A DNA stretch of 64,000 bases from Leptolyngbya sp. PLA1 (GCA_021405315.1 QWIH01000001.1:1-64000); one strand, 5' to 3'. Shown: positions 36,217-45,135, numbered from the stretch's first letter. Made by a program: numbers and translations. The notes: a model not told the origin generated them from the letters alone.

Positions 36217-36246
36217 TTGACGCCGGAGGTGCGGGGCTGGTAGGCT
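36217..36246 (+). promoter_or_regulatory. Putative promoter of the GYF_2 gene
   Basis: TTGACG (36217-36222) and TAGGCT (36241-36246) are separated by 18 bases. The gene starts at 36268 with GGGAGG at 36256-36261. TTGACG is also part of a small GGCGT/ACGCC inverted repeat after proS. Confidence 0.35.
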
Positions 36247-36267
36247 GCGCCACTCGGGAGGTGCCTC

Positions 36268-37617
36268 ATGTCACAGTGGTTTGCGACGCCGGATGGACAC
36301 AGCCGCGTGGGCCCGCTCACGGACGAGCAGGTGGCGGAAATGATCTCGAAGCGGCAGCTCGGGCCGTCGTCTCTCGTGTGGAAGGAGGGGATGGCGAGCT
36401 GGACGCCGGTGCAGCAGGTGCCGGAGTTGGGCGCGGCGCTGGCGGCGGCCGCGGCGCCGGCACCGCCCCCTTTGACGGCCCCGCCCGCGCTGAGCGCGGT
36501 GTCACCGCCTCCGGCGGTGGGGGGAACGGGCCCGGCGGCTCAGGCTCCTCCCGCGGCGGGATCAGCGTTCAGCCAGCCCTATGCGCCGATGCCTGCGACG
36601 AGCGGGGACATGGCTCCCGCGCCGACGAAGGGGAAGTCGGTGGTGGGCTGGGTGATAGGGGGCGTCGCGGTGGCGCTGTGCTGCCTGATCGCCGTGCCGC
36701 TTGCCATCCTGATGCCGGCGCTCGGGAAGGCGAAACAGTCGGCGGGGCAACTCAAGGACTCGACGCAGGTGCGCGGCGTGGCGCAGGGGATGGTGCTGTG
36801 GGCGCAGAACAACCGGGACGAATATCCGCTGCCAAGCCAGATCGACAAGTCGCACGCGACGATTCCCAAGGGACACGGGAAGGATCTTCCGCGGCATATC
36901 TACTCGGTGCTGGTGTATAACGGATTCATCTCGCCGGAACTGCTGGTGAGTCCGGCGGAGACGAACCCCAACATCGCGGCGGAGGCGAACTACCAGTATT
37001 CGAGGCCCCCGGGCGCGGTCCATCGCGACAACGCCATGTGGGACCCGTCGTTCAAGGCGCTGCAGAAGGAGGAGAACTCCTACGGCGAGAGCCCGACGGC
37101 GCCGGGGGGCACGTCGTACGCGCTGATGCCGCCGGTGGGGAAGAGGCGAGCGAAGTGGAGCAACACGTTCAACTCGACGGACGCGATACTCGGGAACCGG
37201 GGGCCTGCGTATGTGCTGGACTCCGGCGGGCAGTGGTCGCTGCTGCGCACTCCGGGCGGAACGGGGCCGGGAAACAGCGAGATCGGGACAGGGTCGTACA
37301 CGCTGGGGATTCACGGCAAGCCGAGCACCTGGGAGGGGAACATCGGGTACAACGACATGCACGTGAACTTCGAGACACGGCCGGACCCGGAGTCGGTGCC
37401 GTTCACGTTCACGGGGCTGCCGGCGGGCAGCCGCACGCAGTTTGACAACCTGTTCGTGGATGAGAACGACGCGACGAGGCAGAAGGACGGGACGAACGGG
37501 GTTCGGGGCGGGCCGACGTCGAACGCGAACAACCTGCTTCGGAACTGGAGCAGCGGGGAGTTTGACCCGGAGACTGGGGCGCTGATCTCGATCCCGTCTG
37601 GGTTGTGGTTCGACTGA
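36268..37617 (+). CDS. GYF_2 domain fused to a membrane-anchored pseudopilin-like domain
   Basis: The 449-residue protein begins with a GYF_2 domain (4-52, with GPLTDEQVAEMI and LVWKEGMASWTPV), then a Pro/Ala-rich linker (53-120). A single membrane helix (124-149) is followed at once by a segment of type II pseudopilin/DUF1559 style (LGKAKQ...GMVLWAQNNRDEYPLP, 152-189). A large Gly/Asn-rich extracellular domain follows. GYF_2 would be cytoplasmic and the C-terminal domain periplasmic. GYF_2 recognises proline-rich partners. Function unknown. Confidence 0.72.
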   Translation: MSQWFATPDGHSRVGPLTDEQVAEMISKRQLGPSSLVWKEGMASWTPVQQVPELGAALAAAAAPAPPPLTAPPALSAVSPPPAVGGTGPAAQAPPAAGSAFSQPYAPMPATSGDMAPAPTKGKSVVGWVIGGVAVALCCLIAVPLAILMPALGKAKQSAGQLKDSTQVRGVAQGMVLWAQNNRDEYPLPSQIDKSHATIPKGHGKDLPRHIYSVLVYNGFISPELLVSPAETNPNIAAEANYQYSRPPGAVHRDNAMWDPSFKALQKEENSYGESPTAPGGTSYALMPPVGKRRAKWSNTFNSTDAILGNRGPAYVLDSGGQWSLLRTPGGTGPGNSEIGTGSYTLGIHGKPSTWEGNIGYNDMHVNFETRPDPESVPFTFTGLPAGSRTQFDNLFVDENDATRQKDGTNGVRGGPTSNANNLLRNWSSGEFDPETGALISIPSGLWFD

Positions 37618-37638
37618 GTGGCGTGCGGGAGAGTCGGC

Positions 37639-38619
37639 TCAGGCAACCCGGTTTGGGGGCTCGGTGCCGGCGATGATGGCGCGGGCGCTGGCGCAGGCCA
37701 TGGCGGCCATGATGGCGCGGTACTTGGCCTCGCCGCTGCCGACATGGGGCGTCATCACGACGTTGTCGAGCGAGAGCAGGTCGGGGTGAACGGCGGGCTC
37801 TTTCTCGAAGACATCGAGCCCCGCGCCGAAGAGCCGGCGTGCGCGGAGCGCGGCGGCGAGGGCGGCCTCGTCGACGACGGGGCCCCGCGCGGTGTTGATG
37901 AGGATGGCGCCGGGTTTCATGAGGGCGAGGCGCTGGGCGTTGATGAGGCCCCGCGTCTCGGGAGTGAGGGGGCAGTGCAGGCTGACGATGTCGGCGCGGC
38001 GCAGGCCGTCTTCGAGGCCGACGCGCTCGGCGTTGAGCGGGGCGAGCTCGAAGTCCAGGTGCTGAGATCTGGCGGTGTAGAGGGTGCGGAGGCCGAAGCC
38101 CAGTCCTCGGAGCGCGGTGGCGTAGCCGATGCGGCCTGCACCGACGATGAGCAGGGTTCGGCCCGTGATGTCGGTGCCGAGGAACTCCGCGGGCGCGAGG
38201 GGGCCCTCGGCGGCGAAGCGGCCGCTACGGACGTAGCGGTCGCCCTCCGCGACTCGGCGTGCGACGGCGAGGAGGAGCGCCCAGGCGAGGTTGGCGGTGC
38301 CCTCGGTGACAGCGCCGGGCGTGTTGGTGACCATGACGCCCCTCGCGCGGCATTCGGCGAGGTCGACGTTGTCGGTGCCGACGGCGAAGTTGCAGACGCC
38401 CCGGAGGGAGGGCCCGGCGGCGTCGAGGAACTCCTTGTCGACGCGCTCGGAGACCCAGGTGATGACGACGGCGGCGCCTCGGACGTGCTCCAGGAGGTCG
38501 GGGCGCGAGAGGGCCCTCATCCCCTCGACGAGGCGGACGCGGGCGGGGCCGAGGTCGAGCGGCATGGGGAGCGCCCGGGTCACGGCGACGATGGGAGCCG
38601 AGGGAGCGGCGTGTGGCAT
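37639..38619 (-). CDS. D-isomer-specific 2-hydroxyacid dehydrogenase (glyoxylate/hydroxypyruvate reductase-like)
   Basis: The 326-residue NAD(P)-dependent enzyme has the substrate-binding N-terminal loop NFAVGTDNVD (77-86), the Rossmann motif LLIVGAGRIG (156-165), catalytic Arg in ILINTARGPVVDE, Glu in VFEKEPAVHPDL and His in VVMTPHVGSG. The motif set matches glyoxylate/hydroxypyruvate reductases; substrate is not certain. No ribosome site precedes the ATG. TACGCT is six bases upstream. Confidence 0.9.
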   Translation of the reverse strand: MPHAAPSAPIVAVTRALPMPLDLGPARVRLVEGMRALSRPDLLEHVRGAAVVITWVSERVDKEFLDAAGPSLRGVCNFAVGTDNVDLAECRARGVMVTNTPGAVTEGTANLAWALLLAVARRVAEGDRYVRSGRFAAEGPLAPAEFLGTDITGRTLLIVGAGRIGYATALRGLGFGLRTLYTARSQHLDFELAPLNAERVGLEDGLRRADIVSLHCPLTPETRGLINAQRLALMKPGAILINTARGPVVDEAALAAALRARRLFGAGLDVFEKEPAVHPDLLSLDNVVMTPHVGSGEAKYRAIMAAMACASARAIIAGTEPPNRVA

Positions 38620-38625
38620 GGGAGG

Positions 38626-38631
38626 AGCGTA
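38626..38631 (-). promoter_or_regulatory. Putative -10 element of the hydroxyacid dehydrogenase
   Basis: TACGCT lies six bases before the ATG at 38619. The intervening CCTCCC cannot act as a Shine-Dalgarno. Confidence 0.42.
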
Positions 38632-38701
38632 GCGGACGGCGGGCGGTCCGCGCCGCCGGGATGGGGCGCGGGGCCTGCGATGAGCATTTCGGGCGCGGAA
38701 C

Positions 38702-39955
38702 TCAGGTGCCGAAGAACTGGTTGTGTTCGAGGCACCCGGCGAGGGCGCGGTAGGTATGGGGGATGTCCGCGGGCGAGGGGGTGGCGCGGGAAATGCGGCG
38801 CGCGAGACAACCGGAGGCGAGGATGCGTTCGGCATCGGTGCGCCAGGCCGGGCGGCTTCCCGCGAGGGCGCGGTCGAGGAGCTCGGCCCAGACGGCGCCC
38901 GCGGGCGCCGGGCAGGGTCCTGAGTAGCCCAGGTCGCGGAGGAATGGGGTGAGCGAGAGGGTGGCCTGGTCAGCGTCGCGGATGACGTCGAGGAGGATGG
39001 CGTGGAGGGGCTCGACGGCCCAGGCGCGGAGGGCGGGCGGGTTGCCGAGGCGGCCCTCGGCGATGGCGCGGGTCACGGAGGCGACGGAGGAGGCGATGGC
39101 GAGGTCGGCGCGGGGGCACTCCTGGGAGTCGAGGACTCGGATCTCGATGGTGCCCCGGCCGAAGCGGGCGATGGCGCCGCGGGCGTTGGCCCACTCGTCG
39201 CGGAGGAGGCCGTCGGGATCGTGGGGGGCGTAGCCGGCGTAGACCTCGCCGAGGATGACGCGCTGGTAGTCGGCGTGGGTGTAGACGCGTTCGGGGATGA
39301 CGAGGCCTGCGGCCTGCGGGACGCGGCGGCTGTTCAGGCGGTAGACCTCCAGCCGGTTGTCCAAGAGGCCGGTGGACTTGCCGTCCATGAAGGGCGTGGA
39401 GGCGGAGAGGGCGGGCATGATGGGGAGGAGCGCGCGGATGGCGGCGTGGAGGCGGCCGAACTCGTCGTCATTGGCGAAGGGCAGGTTGAGGTGGCAGGAC
39501 TGGAGGTTGGCCCAGCCGTGGCCCTTGCAGCCGAAGATTCGGTCGAAGGCGCGGTAGACCTCCGAGTTGGCGTGGGGCCAGAGGACCATCTCGCGGTCGG
39601 GGTCCATGGTGGGGTGCATGCCGGAGGGGAGGAGCATGACGCCGAGGCGATCGAGCGCGGGGCGGAGGGAGGCGAGGGCGGCGGCGAAGTGATCCGAGAG
39701 GCCGTCGAGCGAGGGCGCGGGCTCGGAGACTTTGAGTTCGAGGACATGGGCGGTGAGCTCGTTGCCGAGGGTGATGGGGCCGAGAGCGATCTCGTCGGGC
39801 CATCCGGGGACGCTCTCGGACTCGACGCGGGCGTTTGGGAGGGAGGCGGCGAGCTGGAGGATGCGGTCGACGACCGGGGCGACGCGGAGCGAGGCGCGGT
39901 CGACGACGGCGAACTCGATCTCGATGCCGAAGCGTTCGAAGAGGTGGAAAGGCAT
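38702..39955 (-). CDS. GCS2-family carboxylate-amine ligase
   Basis: The 417-residue protein belongs to the glutamate-cysteine ligase 2 superfamily. ERFGIEIEFAVVD (7-19) is the N-terminal acidic metal/nucleotide motif. GMHPTMD (112-118), LQSCHLNLPFAND (151-163) and ARFGRGTIEIRVLDSQECP (263-281) are the later active-site strands. Such enzymes use ATP to join an amine to a carboxylate. It starts three bases after the stop of the ATP-grasp gene, so the two are almost certainly co-translated. Substrate unknown; glutathione synthesis seems unlikely given the neighbours. Confidence 0.85.
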   Translation of the reverse strand: MPFHLFERFGIEIEFAVVDRASLRVAPVVDRILQLAASLPNARVESESVPGWPDEIALGPITLGNELTAHVLELKVSEPAPSLDGLSDHFAAALASLRPALDRLGVMLLPSGMHPTMDPDREMVLWPHANSEVYRAFDRIFGCKGHGWANLQSCHLNLPFANDDEFGRLHAAIRALLPIMPALSASTPFMDGKSTGLLDNRLEVYRLNSRRVPQAAGLVIPERVYTHADYQRVILGEVYAGYAPHDPDGLLRDEWANARGAIARFGRGTIEIRVLDSQECPRADLAIASSVASVTRAIAEGRLGNPPALRAWAVEPLHAILLDVIRDADQATLSLTPFLRDLGYSGPCPAPAGAVWAELLDRALAGSRPAWRTDAERILASGCLARRISRATPSPADIPHTYRALAGCLEHNQFFGT

Positions 39956-39958
39956 GGT

Positions 39959-41434
39959 CTATCGGCCCCGTCCTTCGAGCCTTCGGAGGAAGGATCGCAT
40001 GACGCGGGCGTAGGCCTCGTCGCCCAGGACCTTGTCCTCATGTCCGGCGTCGATGTTTGGGTTGTCGTTGATCTCGATGACGTGGGCTTTGCCGTCGATT
40101 TCCTTGACGTCCACGCCGTAGAGGCCGTCGCCGATGAGGTTGGCGGCCTTGACGGCGGCGCGGACGACGTCCTGCGGGGCGGCGGCGACGGGCCAGGTTT
40201 CGGTCTCGCCGAAGGCGGCGTCGCCGGCCTGGTCCTTGTCGCGGATCTGCCAGTGGCCGCCGGCCATGAAGTACTTGCAGGCGAAGAAGGGCTCCTTGTC
40301 GAGGACACCGATGCGCCAGTCGAACTCGCTGGGCATGAAGGCCTGCGCGATGAGGAGGTCGGAGACCTTGAAGAGGCGTTCGACCTCTCGCTGGAACTCG
40401 TCGCGGGTCTTGACCTTGACGACACCGAGGGAGAAGGCGCTGTCGGGCTGCTTGAGCACGAGTGGGAGGCCGAGGATGTCCGGGGCGCTTTCCCAGTTGT
40501 CACGGTGGAGGATGAGGGTGGCGGGCGTGGTGATGCGGTGGCGCTGGAGGAGTTCGGCGAGGTAGACCTTGTTCGAGCACCGGACGATGGACTCCGGGTC
40601 GTCGATGACGACGAGGCCCTCGGCGGCGGCGCGGCGTGCGAAGCGGAAGGTGTACGAGTTGACGGAGGTGGTGTCTCGGATGAAGAGCGCGTCGAACTCG
40701 GCGATGCGGCCGTAGTCGTCGCGTGTCACGATCTCGGCCTCGATGCCCATGGACTCGGCGGCCTTGACGAAGCGGCGGATGGCCTTGTCGTCGGAGGCCG
40801 GGTTGGGCTCGGAGGGGTCGCGGAGAATGGCGAGGTCGTAGCGGGAGGATTCCTGCTTGGCGCGGCGGTGGGGGCGGTTGAAGTACTGCGTCGCGAAGTT
40901 GAGCACGTCGAGGAAGTGATCCGGGGGGACGTCGCTCGCGGAGATGGTCTTGACGCTGCCGAGGCGCCACTTCCCGGCGTTTCGCTCGAACTCGGCGCGG
41001 AGGAGGGGCGCCGGGAACTGGTTGAAGACGGCGAGCGCGAGGCGGTTGAAGCGCTCCTCGACGTTGCGGCCGAAGTAGATGGAGAGGGTGAACTCGTCGC
41101 CGGGTTCGTCGGCGAGGGAAGAGGCGATGACGTCCTCGAGCTCTTCGCTGGCGACTCGGACGAGCTCCGGGAGCTTGAGGTCCTGGATGGTGGTGATGTC
41201 AGGGAGGGCCTTGTGGCCTCGTGCGCTGGCGAGGAGCGAGACGTAGTAGCCCAGAGTCTGGTAGCGGTAGCTCTTGCAGAGGTTGAAGATGCGGCGGGGC
41301 GTGCGCTCGGAGAATGCCGGGTCCGTGAGGTATCGCCGGGACGAGATGACTTCGAGGCCCTCGATATTGAGGGGCCAGTCCTTGGGGTTGTCGAGGATCA
41401 GCAGGATGGACACCGGAGCTTCCGTCGCTTGCAC
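39959..41434 (-). CDS. RimK-like ATP-grasp ligase with N-terminal RLAN-type domain
   Basis: The 491-residue protein has an N-terminal alpha/beta domain (about 8-190; SRRYLTDPAF and NLCKSYRYQTLGYYVSLLA are typical of RLAN domains found before RimK-like ATP-grasps) and a C-terminal ATP-grasp (about 195-485). ATP-grasp motifs are LPLVLKQPDSAFSLGVVKV (323-341), the DWRIGVLD strand (372-379) and HVIEINDNPNIDAG (451-464). RimK relatives ligate glutamate or other amino acids to protein C-termini or small molecules. The GTG at 41434 or a GTG at 41413, which has GGA upstream, may be the start. It is the middle gene of the peptidase / ligase / GCS2 cassette. Confidence 0.88.
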   Translation of the reverse strand: MQATEAPVSILLILDNPKDWPLNIEGLEVISSRRYLTDPAFSERTPRRIFNLCKSYRYQTLGYYVSLLASARGHKALPDITTIQDLKLPELVRVASEELEDVIASSLADEPGDEFTLSIYFGRNVEERFNRLALAVFNQFPAPLLRAEFERNAGKWRLGSVKTISASDVPPDHFLDVLNFATQYFNRPHRRAKQESSRYDLAILRDPSEPNPASDDKAIRRFVKAAESMGIEAEIVTRDDYGRIAEFDALFIRDTTSVNSYTFRFARRAAAEGLVVIDDPESIVRCSNKVYLAELLQRHRITTPATLILHRDNWESAPDILGLPLVLKQPDSAFSLGVVKVKTRDEFQREVERLFKVSDLLIAQAFMPSEFDWRIGVLDKEPFFACKYFMAGGHWQIRDKDQAGDAAFGETETWPVAAAPQDVVRAAVKAANLIGDGLYGVDVKEIDGKAHVIEINDNPNIDAGHEDKVLGDEAYARVMRSFLRRLEGRGR

Positions 41435-41506
41435 GTACGCCGAGGGTCGGGCGAACGGTACGCCGGGTGGGCGGGGCCGCCGCGGAGGGCATCCGACGGG
41501 GTGGTG

Positions 41507-42292
41507 TCACTTCGGGCGAGGCTTTCGGCGACGTGGGGAGGGCTTGTGTCGGTGTGGGGGCTCCTCGTGGTCATCACGGCGCGGGGTGATGACGAGGAGG
41601 TTGGCGTCGTGGGTGATGATTCCGAGCATGACGGCGTTGACGAGGCGGTCAACACCGACGCGGTAGGTGGCGGTGTGGTAGGGGGGGGCCGGGTCGAGCG
41701 GGTCGGCGACGAGGACCTCTCTGGTGCGTGGCGTGTAGCCGACGAGCATGACGAAGTGGCCCTGGGGCTCGCCGCAGACGTCGTCGTCGGTCATGGTCTC
41801 GTTGCGTTCGCGGGCGGTGCGGAGGAGGTAGGTGGCGCTAAGGCCTGCGAGGATGGGCCGGCCGGCGGCGATGTGTCCGCTGATGAGGGCGGGCGTGAGG
41901 TCCTGCATGCGGAGTTCGCCGCCGAGGCGGAGGAACTGCTGCATGGCCTTGGTGGCGAGGCGGTATCTGGGGTCGGGCTTCTTGTGCGCGACCTGCTGGG
42001 CGAGCCGAGCGACGACGTCGGCGGGGTCGTGGACGCCGCCGTCCTGGGCGAACCAGGTGGGGTCGAGGAGGTCGATGTGGTAGGAGTAGATGGTGGCGTT
42101 GAATCCGCGCTGGAGGGCGTGGCAGGCGAGGACTTCGATGAGTGTTCCGCCGTGGTCGAGCCGCTCGATCTGCTCGATGACCTGCCGGAGGGAGATGTCG
42201 GTGTGCCCGTAGTGGCGGTAGAGGGAGTAGAGGCAGGCCGGGCCGCAGGTGAACTCGTCGGGCTGAGCCTGGATGGCGAGCTTGATCTGCAT
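41507..42292 (-). CDS. C39-type papain-like cysteine peptidase (cytosolic)
   Basis: The 261-residue protein has a papain-fold peptidase layout: an oxyanion Gln near residue 8-10, catalytic C16 in DEFTCGPACLYSLY, catalytic H179 in PQGHFVMLVGY and D197 in VLVADPLD. There is no signal peptide or membrane segment, unlike bacteriocin-exporter C39 domains, so it acts in the cytosol. The basic tail (PRRRKPRPK) is unusual. It begins 13 bases after the PpiD-like gene and is 72 bases upstream of the ATP-grasp gene. It probably trims or releases the product that the two ligases make. Confidence 0.82.
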   Translation of the reverse strand: MQIKLAIQAQPDEFTCGPACLYSLYRHYGHTDISLRQVIEQIERLDHGGTLIEVLACHALQRGFNATIYSYHIDLLDPTWFAQDGGVHDPADVVARLAQQVAHKKPDPRYRLATKAMQQFLRLGGELRMQDLTPALISGHIAAGRPILAGLSATYLLRTARERNETMTDDDVCGEPQGHFVMLVGYTPRTREVLVADPLDPAPPYHTATYRVGVDRLVNAVMLGIITHDANLLVITPRRDDHEEPPHRHKPSPRRRKPRPK

Positions 42293-42305
42293 GACCGGGA
42301 GAGGG

Positions 42306-44315
42306 TTAGGCGCCGGGCGTGGCGGGAGCCTGCTTTGGCGACTCCATGTCCTTGAACCCGGTGCGGGCCTTGAGGGACTCGAAGGAGAAGGGGGAGTCTG
42401 CGCCGCCGGTTCGGCGCATCTCTTCGACGGCGATCTCGCGGATCAGCTCGTTGCGGAGGACGCGCATGGACTCTTCGGTGAGGGGGGTGGGGTAGGAGAG
42501 CTGGCAGACGACGACGGACAGGCTGGCGGGGAGTTCGGCGCCGAGGGTTCGCTGGGCGGCGTTCTCGGGGGTGGGGGCCGTGGTCCAGCCGAACTTGGTG
42601 GCAAGGTCCATGACCTTGGCGCGGAAGGCGTCGTCCTGGAAGCGGGGGTCCTGGGTCGTGGCGACGGTGCGGGTGATGCGCACGCTCTTCTGGACCTCGA
42701 TGGCGGGCTTGCCCGGGGTGGTGCCCTGTGCCGGCGTCTCGAAGAGCTTGCCCACGGCTTCGAGGCCGCCCGTGGCGGCGAGTGCTTCGTACTTGGGCAA
42801 GTCGGAGGCGAGCTTGCGGTAGGCCCAGAGGCGTTTGAGGTCGGAGACGACGTCGTCGCGCACTTCTTCGAGTGAGTCGGGGGAGGACTGCTCGCGCCAG
42901 TCCAGGACGCAGAAGTAGTAGCGGTCGCCGTCCGGGCCGGCGACGAAGGTGTCGAAGGGAACGCGGGATTGGAGCCCGAGATTGGCGGTGGGCATGAACT
43001 CGTGCAGGCCGGAGAGGAGCTCCGGGAAGCTGCCGGCGCGGGTGCCGCTGCTGAACTGGGCGGAACCGATGCCTTCGAGGGAGGCGGCGCGGTCGAGGCG
43101 GGTCCACGCGTTGGCGACCACGCGGACCTCGGGCAGCGGGATGTTCACGCCGGTGGCCTCTCTGACGGCCTGCGCGACGTCGGGGGCGAGGCCCTCCATG
43201 CGGGGCATGGAGGCGGTCCAGGCGGCGTCGAGCGTGCGGACGTTGCCCTCGACGGTGAGGCGGCGCGTGGCGGCCTTGATGCGGGCCTTGTAGATCGCGT
43301 CGAACTGATCGAGGACGACCTTGATGCGGGCGTCGCGGAGCTCGGCCTCGACGGCGGAGCGTTCGGCGGCGAACTCGCCGGCGAACCTCGCGCGGTTCTG
43401 CAGGTAGTGCTTCTGGACGGCGACAGGATCGAGCTCGATGGCCTTGGAGACTCCCTCACGGCTGAGCCTCATCCACTCGAGCCTGACACGCCGGGGCTGG
43501 ACGTACCCGAGACCGTGGGGCGGGGTGCCGGGAGTCACGCTGCGGAGCGCCTCGTACTGGGCGCTGATCTCGGCGTCGGTGGGCGCGGGTGCTTCGTCGA
43601 CGATGCGGTTGGCCTCGATGACCACGGCGTCGATGGTCGCGGGCTCGACGAGGCGGCGGGCGTGGTGGGTGAGGTAGGCGTCGGAGACGCGCGAGGAGGC
43701 GCCGGTGTAGCTGGTCACGAGGCGGAGCACGCCGCGGAGGCGGGCGAGGGCGAGGTTGAGGTCGTCGGGCGTGATGCCCATCCGTCGGCAGACGAGGTCT
43801 TTGTTGGCGCGGAGGTCGTCGGCGGCGCGGGTGGTGGTGGCGAAGAGCCACTGGGAGTTGTTGAGCTTCTGGAGGGCGAGGTTGCGGAGGAGCTGCGGGT
43901 TATTGCGGAGGAGATCGGCGAGGGAGGCGTAGTCGGACATCACCTCGTTCTCGGCGTAGTAGAGGAGGCGTGCCTGGGCGAGTTCCTCGGTCCAGGCCTC
44001 GCCGTCGCCGGCCTCGCCGACGAGGCCGGCCTTGTCGGCCTCGTGGACGAGGAGCATCCAGTGGACGCCGGACTTGAGGTCAGGAACGGCACCGAGGATG
44101 TCGGGGACGAGAGACTTGAGGGTCTCGAGTTCGCGTTCGGATTCAAGGAGGCGTTGGCGTTTGATCTTCTTGCCGCCGACCTCGGCGACGGTGACCTTCA
44201 TGGGGTCGCCGCCCATGAGGGAGTTGCCCGCGCCGGTGAAGAGGAAGGTCACGATGAGCACGACGCCGAAGATGCCCATCGCCCACTTGCGGTACTTGCG
44301 GATGACCTTGAACAT
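42306..44315 (-). CDS. PpiD/SurA-like membrane-anchored chaperone
   Basis: The 669-residue protein has a single N-terminal membrane anchor (about 12-31, MGIFGVVLIVTFLF) and a periplasmic SurA_N-like helical domain (about 40-215). A long C-terminal part with helical and mixed segments follows. This is the PpiD layout, a periplasmic folding factor near the Sec translocon. I did not find a clear parvulin signature, so it may be a chaperone without isomerase activity or hold a very divergent domain. It lies downstream of rpsD and upstream of the peptidase gene on the same strand. Confidence 0.72.
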   Translation of the reverse strand: MFKVIRKYRKWAMGIFGVVLIVTFLFTGAGNSLMGGDPMKVTVAEVGGKKIKRQRLLESERELETLKSLVPDILGAVPDLKSGVHWMLLVHEADKAGLVGEAGDGEAWTEELAQARLLYYAENEVMSDYASLADLLRNNPQLLRNLALQKLNNSQWLFATTTRAADDLRANKDLVCRRMGITPDDLNLALARLRGVLRLVTSYTGASSRVSDAYLTHHARRLVEPATIDAVVIEANRIVDEAPAPTDAEISAQYEALRSVTPGTPPHGLGYVQPRRVRLEWMRLSREGVSKAIELDPVAVQKHYLQNRARFAGEFAAERSAVEAELRDARIKVVLDQFDAIYKARIKAATRRLTVEGNVRTLDAAWTASMPRMEGLAPDVAQAVREATGVNIPLPEVRVVANAWTRLDRAASLEGIGSAQFSSGTRAGSFPELLSGLHEFMPTANLGLQSRVPFDTFVAGPDGDRYYFCVLDWREQSSPDSLEEVRDDVVSDLKRLWAYRKLASDLPKYEALAATGGLEAVGKLFETPAQGTTPGKPAIEVQKSVRITRTVATTQDPRFQDDAFRAKVMDLATKFGWTTAPTPENAAQRTLGAELPASLSVVVCQLSYPTPLTEESMRVLRNELIREIAVEEMRRTGGADSPFSFESLKARTGFKDMESPKQAPATPGA

Positions 44316-44370
44316 GGTGGATTCCGTGGGAGCGGCGCGAGGAGGCGCGCGGGGAGGAGCGGAAGTGCAA

Positions 44371-44399
44371 ACGGCCGACCGGTGTGACCGATCGGCCGT
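44371..44399 (-). terminator. Hairpin between rpsD and the PpiD-like gene
   Basis: ACGGCCGA (44371-44378) pairs with TCGGCCGT (44392-44399). After one mismatch, CGGT-type pairs (44380-44383/44387-44390) close a three-base loop. Only a weak TT follows on the minus strand, so it is a terminator-like hairpin of uncertain strength. Confidence 0.4.
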
Positions 44400-44454
44400 G
44401 GTGCGGATCGTCGGTCCCGCTCCCCGCTTGTGAGCCGCGGGGCGGGAGGGAGCG

Positions 44455-45054
44455 TTAGCGGTAGAACTCGATGATGAGGTTGGTGTTGACGTCGAAGGGG
44501 ATCTGGTCGGTGGTTGGGAGGGCGACGACGCGGACCTTGTGCTCGGCGGGGTTGAGCTCGATCCAGCCCGGAACCTCGAAGCCGGCGAGGGACTCCATGG
44601 CGTCCTTGGCGAGCTTCTGGGCCTTGGGCTTGAGGGTGATGACATCGCCGACGCTGAGGCGAGCGCTGGGGCGGTCGGTCTTTCGGCCGTTGATGAAGAC
44701 GTGGCCGTGGGCGACCATCTGGCGAGCGCCCCAGATGGTGCGGGCGAGGCCTGCGCGGCGGATGACGTTGTCGAGGCGGCGCTCGAGGAGCTGGAGGAGC
44801 ATGTCGCCGGAGTTGCCCTTCATGCCGTTGGCCTCGGCCATGAAGCGGCGGAACTGCTTTTCGAGCACGCCGTAGTGGTACTTGAGCTTCTGCTTCTCGT
44901 TCATGCGGACGCCGTAGTCGCGGAGGCGGCGGCCGCGGTACCCGTGCATGCCGGGGAAGGTGAGCTGGCGCTTGGAGGTGTGCTTGGGGGTGTCGGCGAT
45001 GGGGACGCCGACGCGGCGGGAGAGCTTGAGCTTGGGGCCGGTGTAACGAGCCAT
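44455..45054 (-). CDS. rpsD: 30S ribosomal protein S4
   Basis: S4 nucleates 30S assembly and often autoregulates its operon. The 199-residue product starts MARYTGPKLKLSRR and has LTFPGMHGYRGRRLRDYGVR (30-49). The S4 RNA-binding domain has RRLDNVIRRAGLARTIWGAR, and QMVAHGHVFINGRKTDRPS follows. It lacks the zinc-binding cysteines of some S4 proteins (a C-minus form). GGAGGT four bases before the ATG sets the start. It is not in the alpha operon with rpsM/rpsK here. Confidence 0.96.
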   Translation of the reverse strand: MARYTGPKLKLSRRVGVPIADTPKHTSKRQLTFPGMHGYRGRRLRDYGVRMNEKQKLKYHYGVLEKQFRRFMAEANGMKGNSGDMLLQLLERRLDNVIRRAGLARTIWGARQMVAHGHVFINGRKTDRPSARLSVGDVITLKPKAQKLAKDAMESLAGFEVPGWIELNPAEHKVRVVALPTTDQIPFDVNTNLIIEFYR

Positions 45055-45135
45055 GAGTACCTCCGTCGCCCGCGTGGTGAAACCCGCGGGGTGCCGCTGG
45101 TGGCGGCGATCAGGGCCGGGTGCCGAGACTTCGGG

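Noticed and set aside
39002..42355. 1117-residue plus-strand open frame opposite the ligase cassette
   Set aside because: It is a shadow of three recognisable minus-strand enzymes. Its composition is low-complexity Glu/Asp/Gly/Val.
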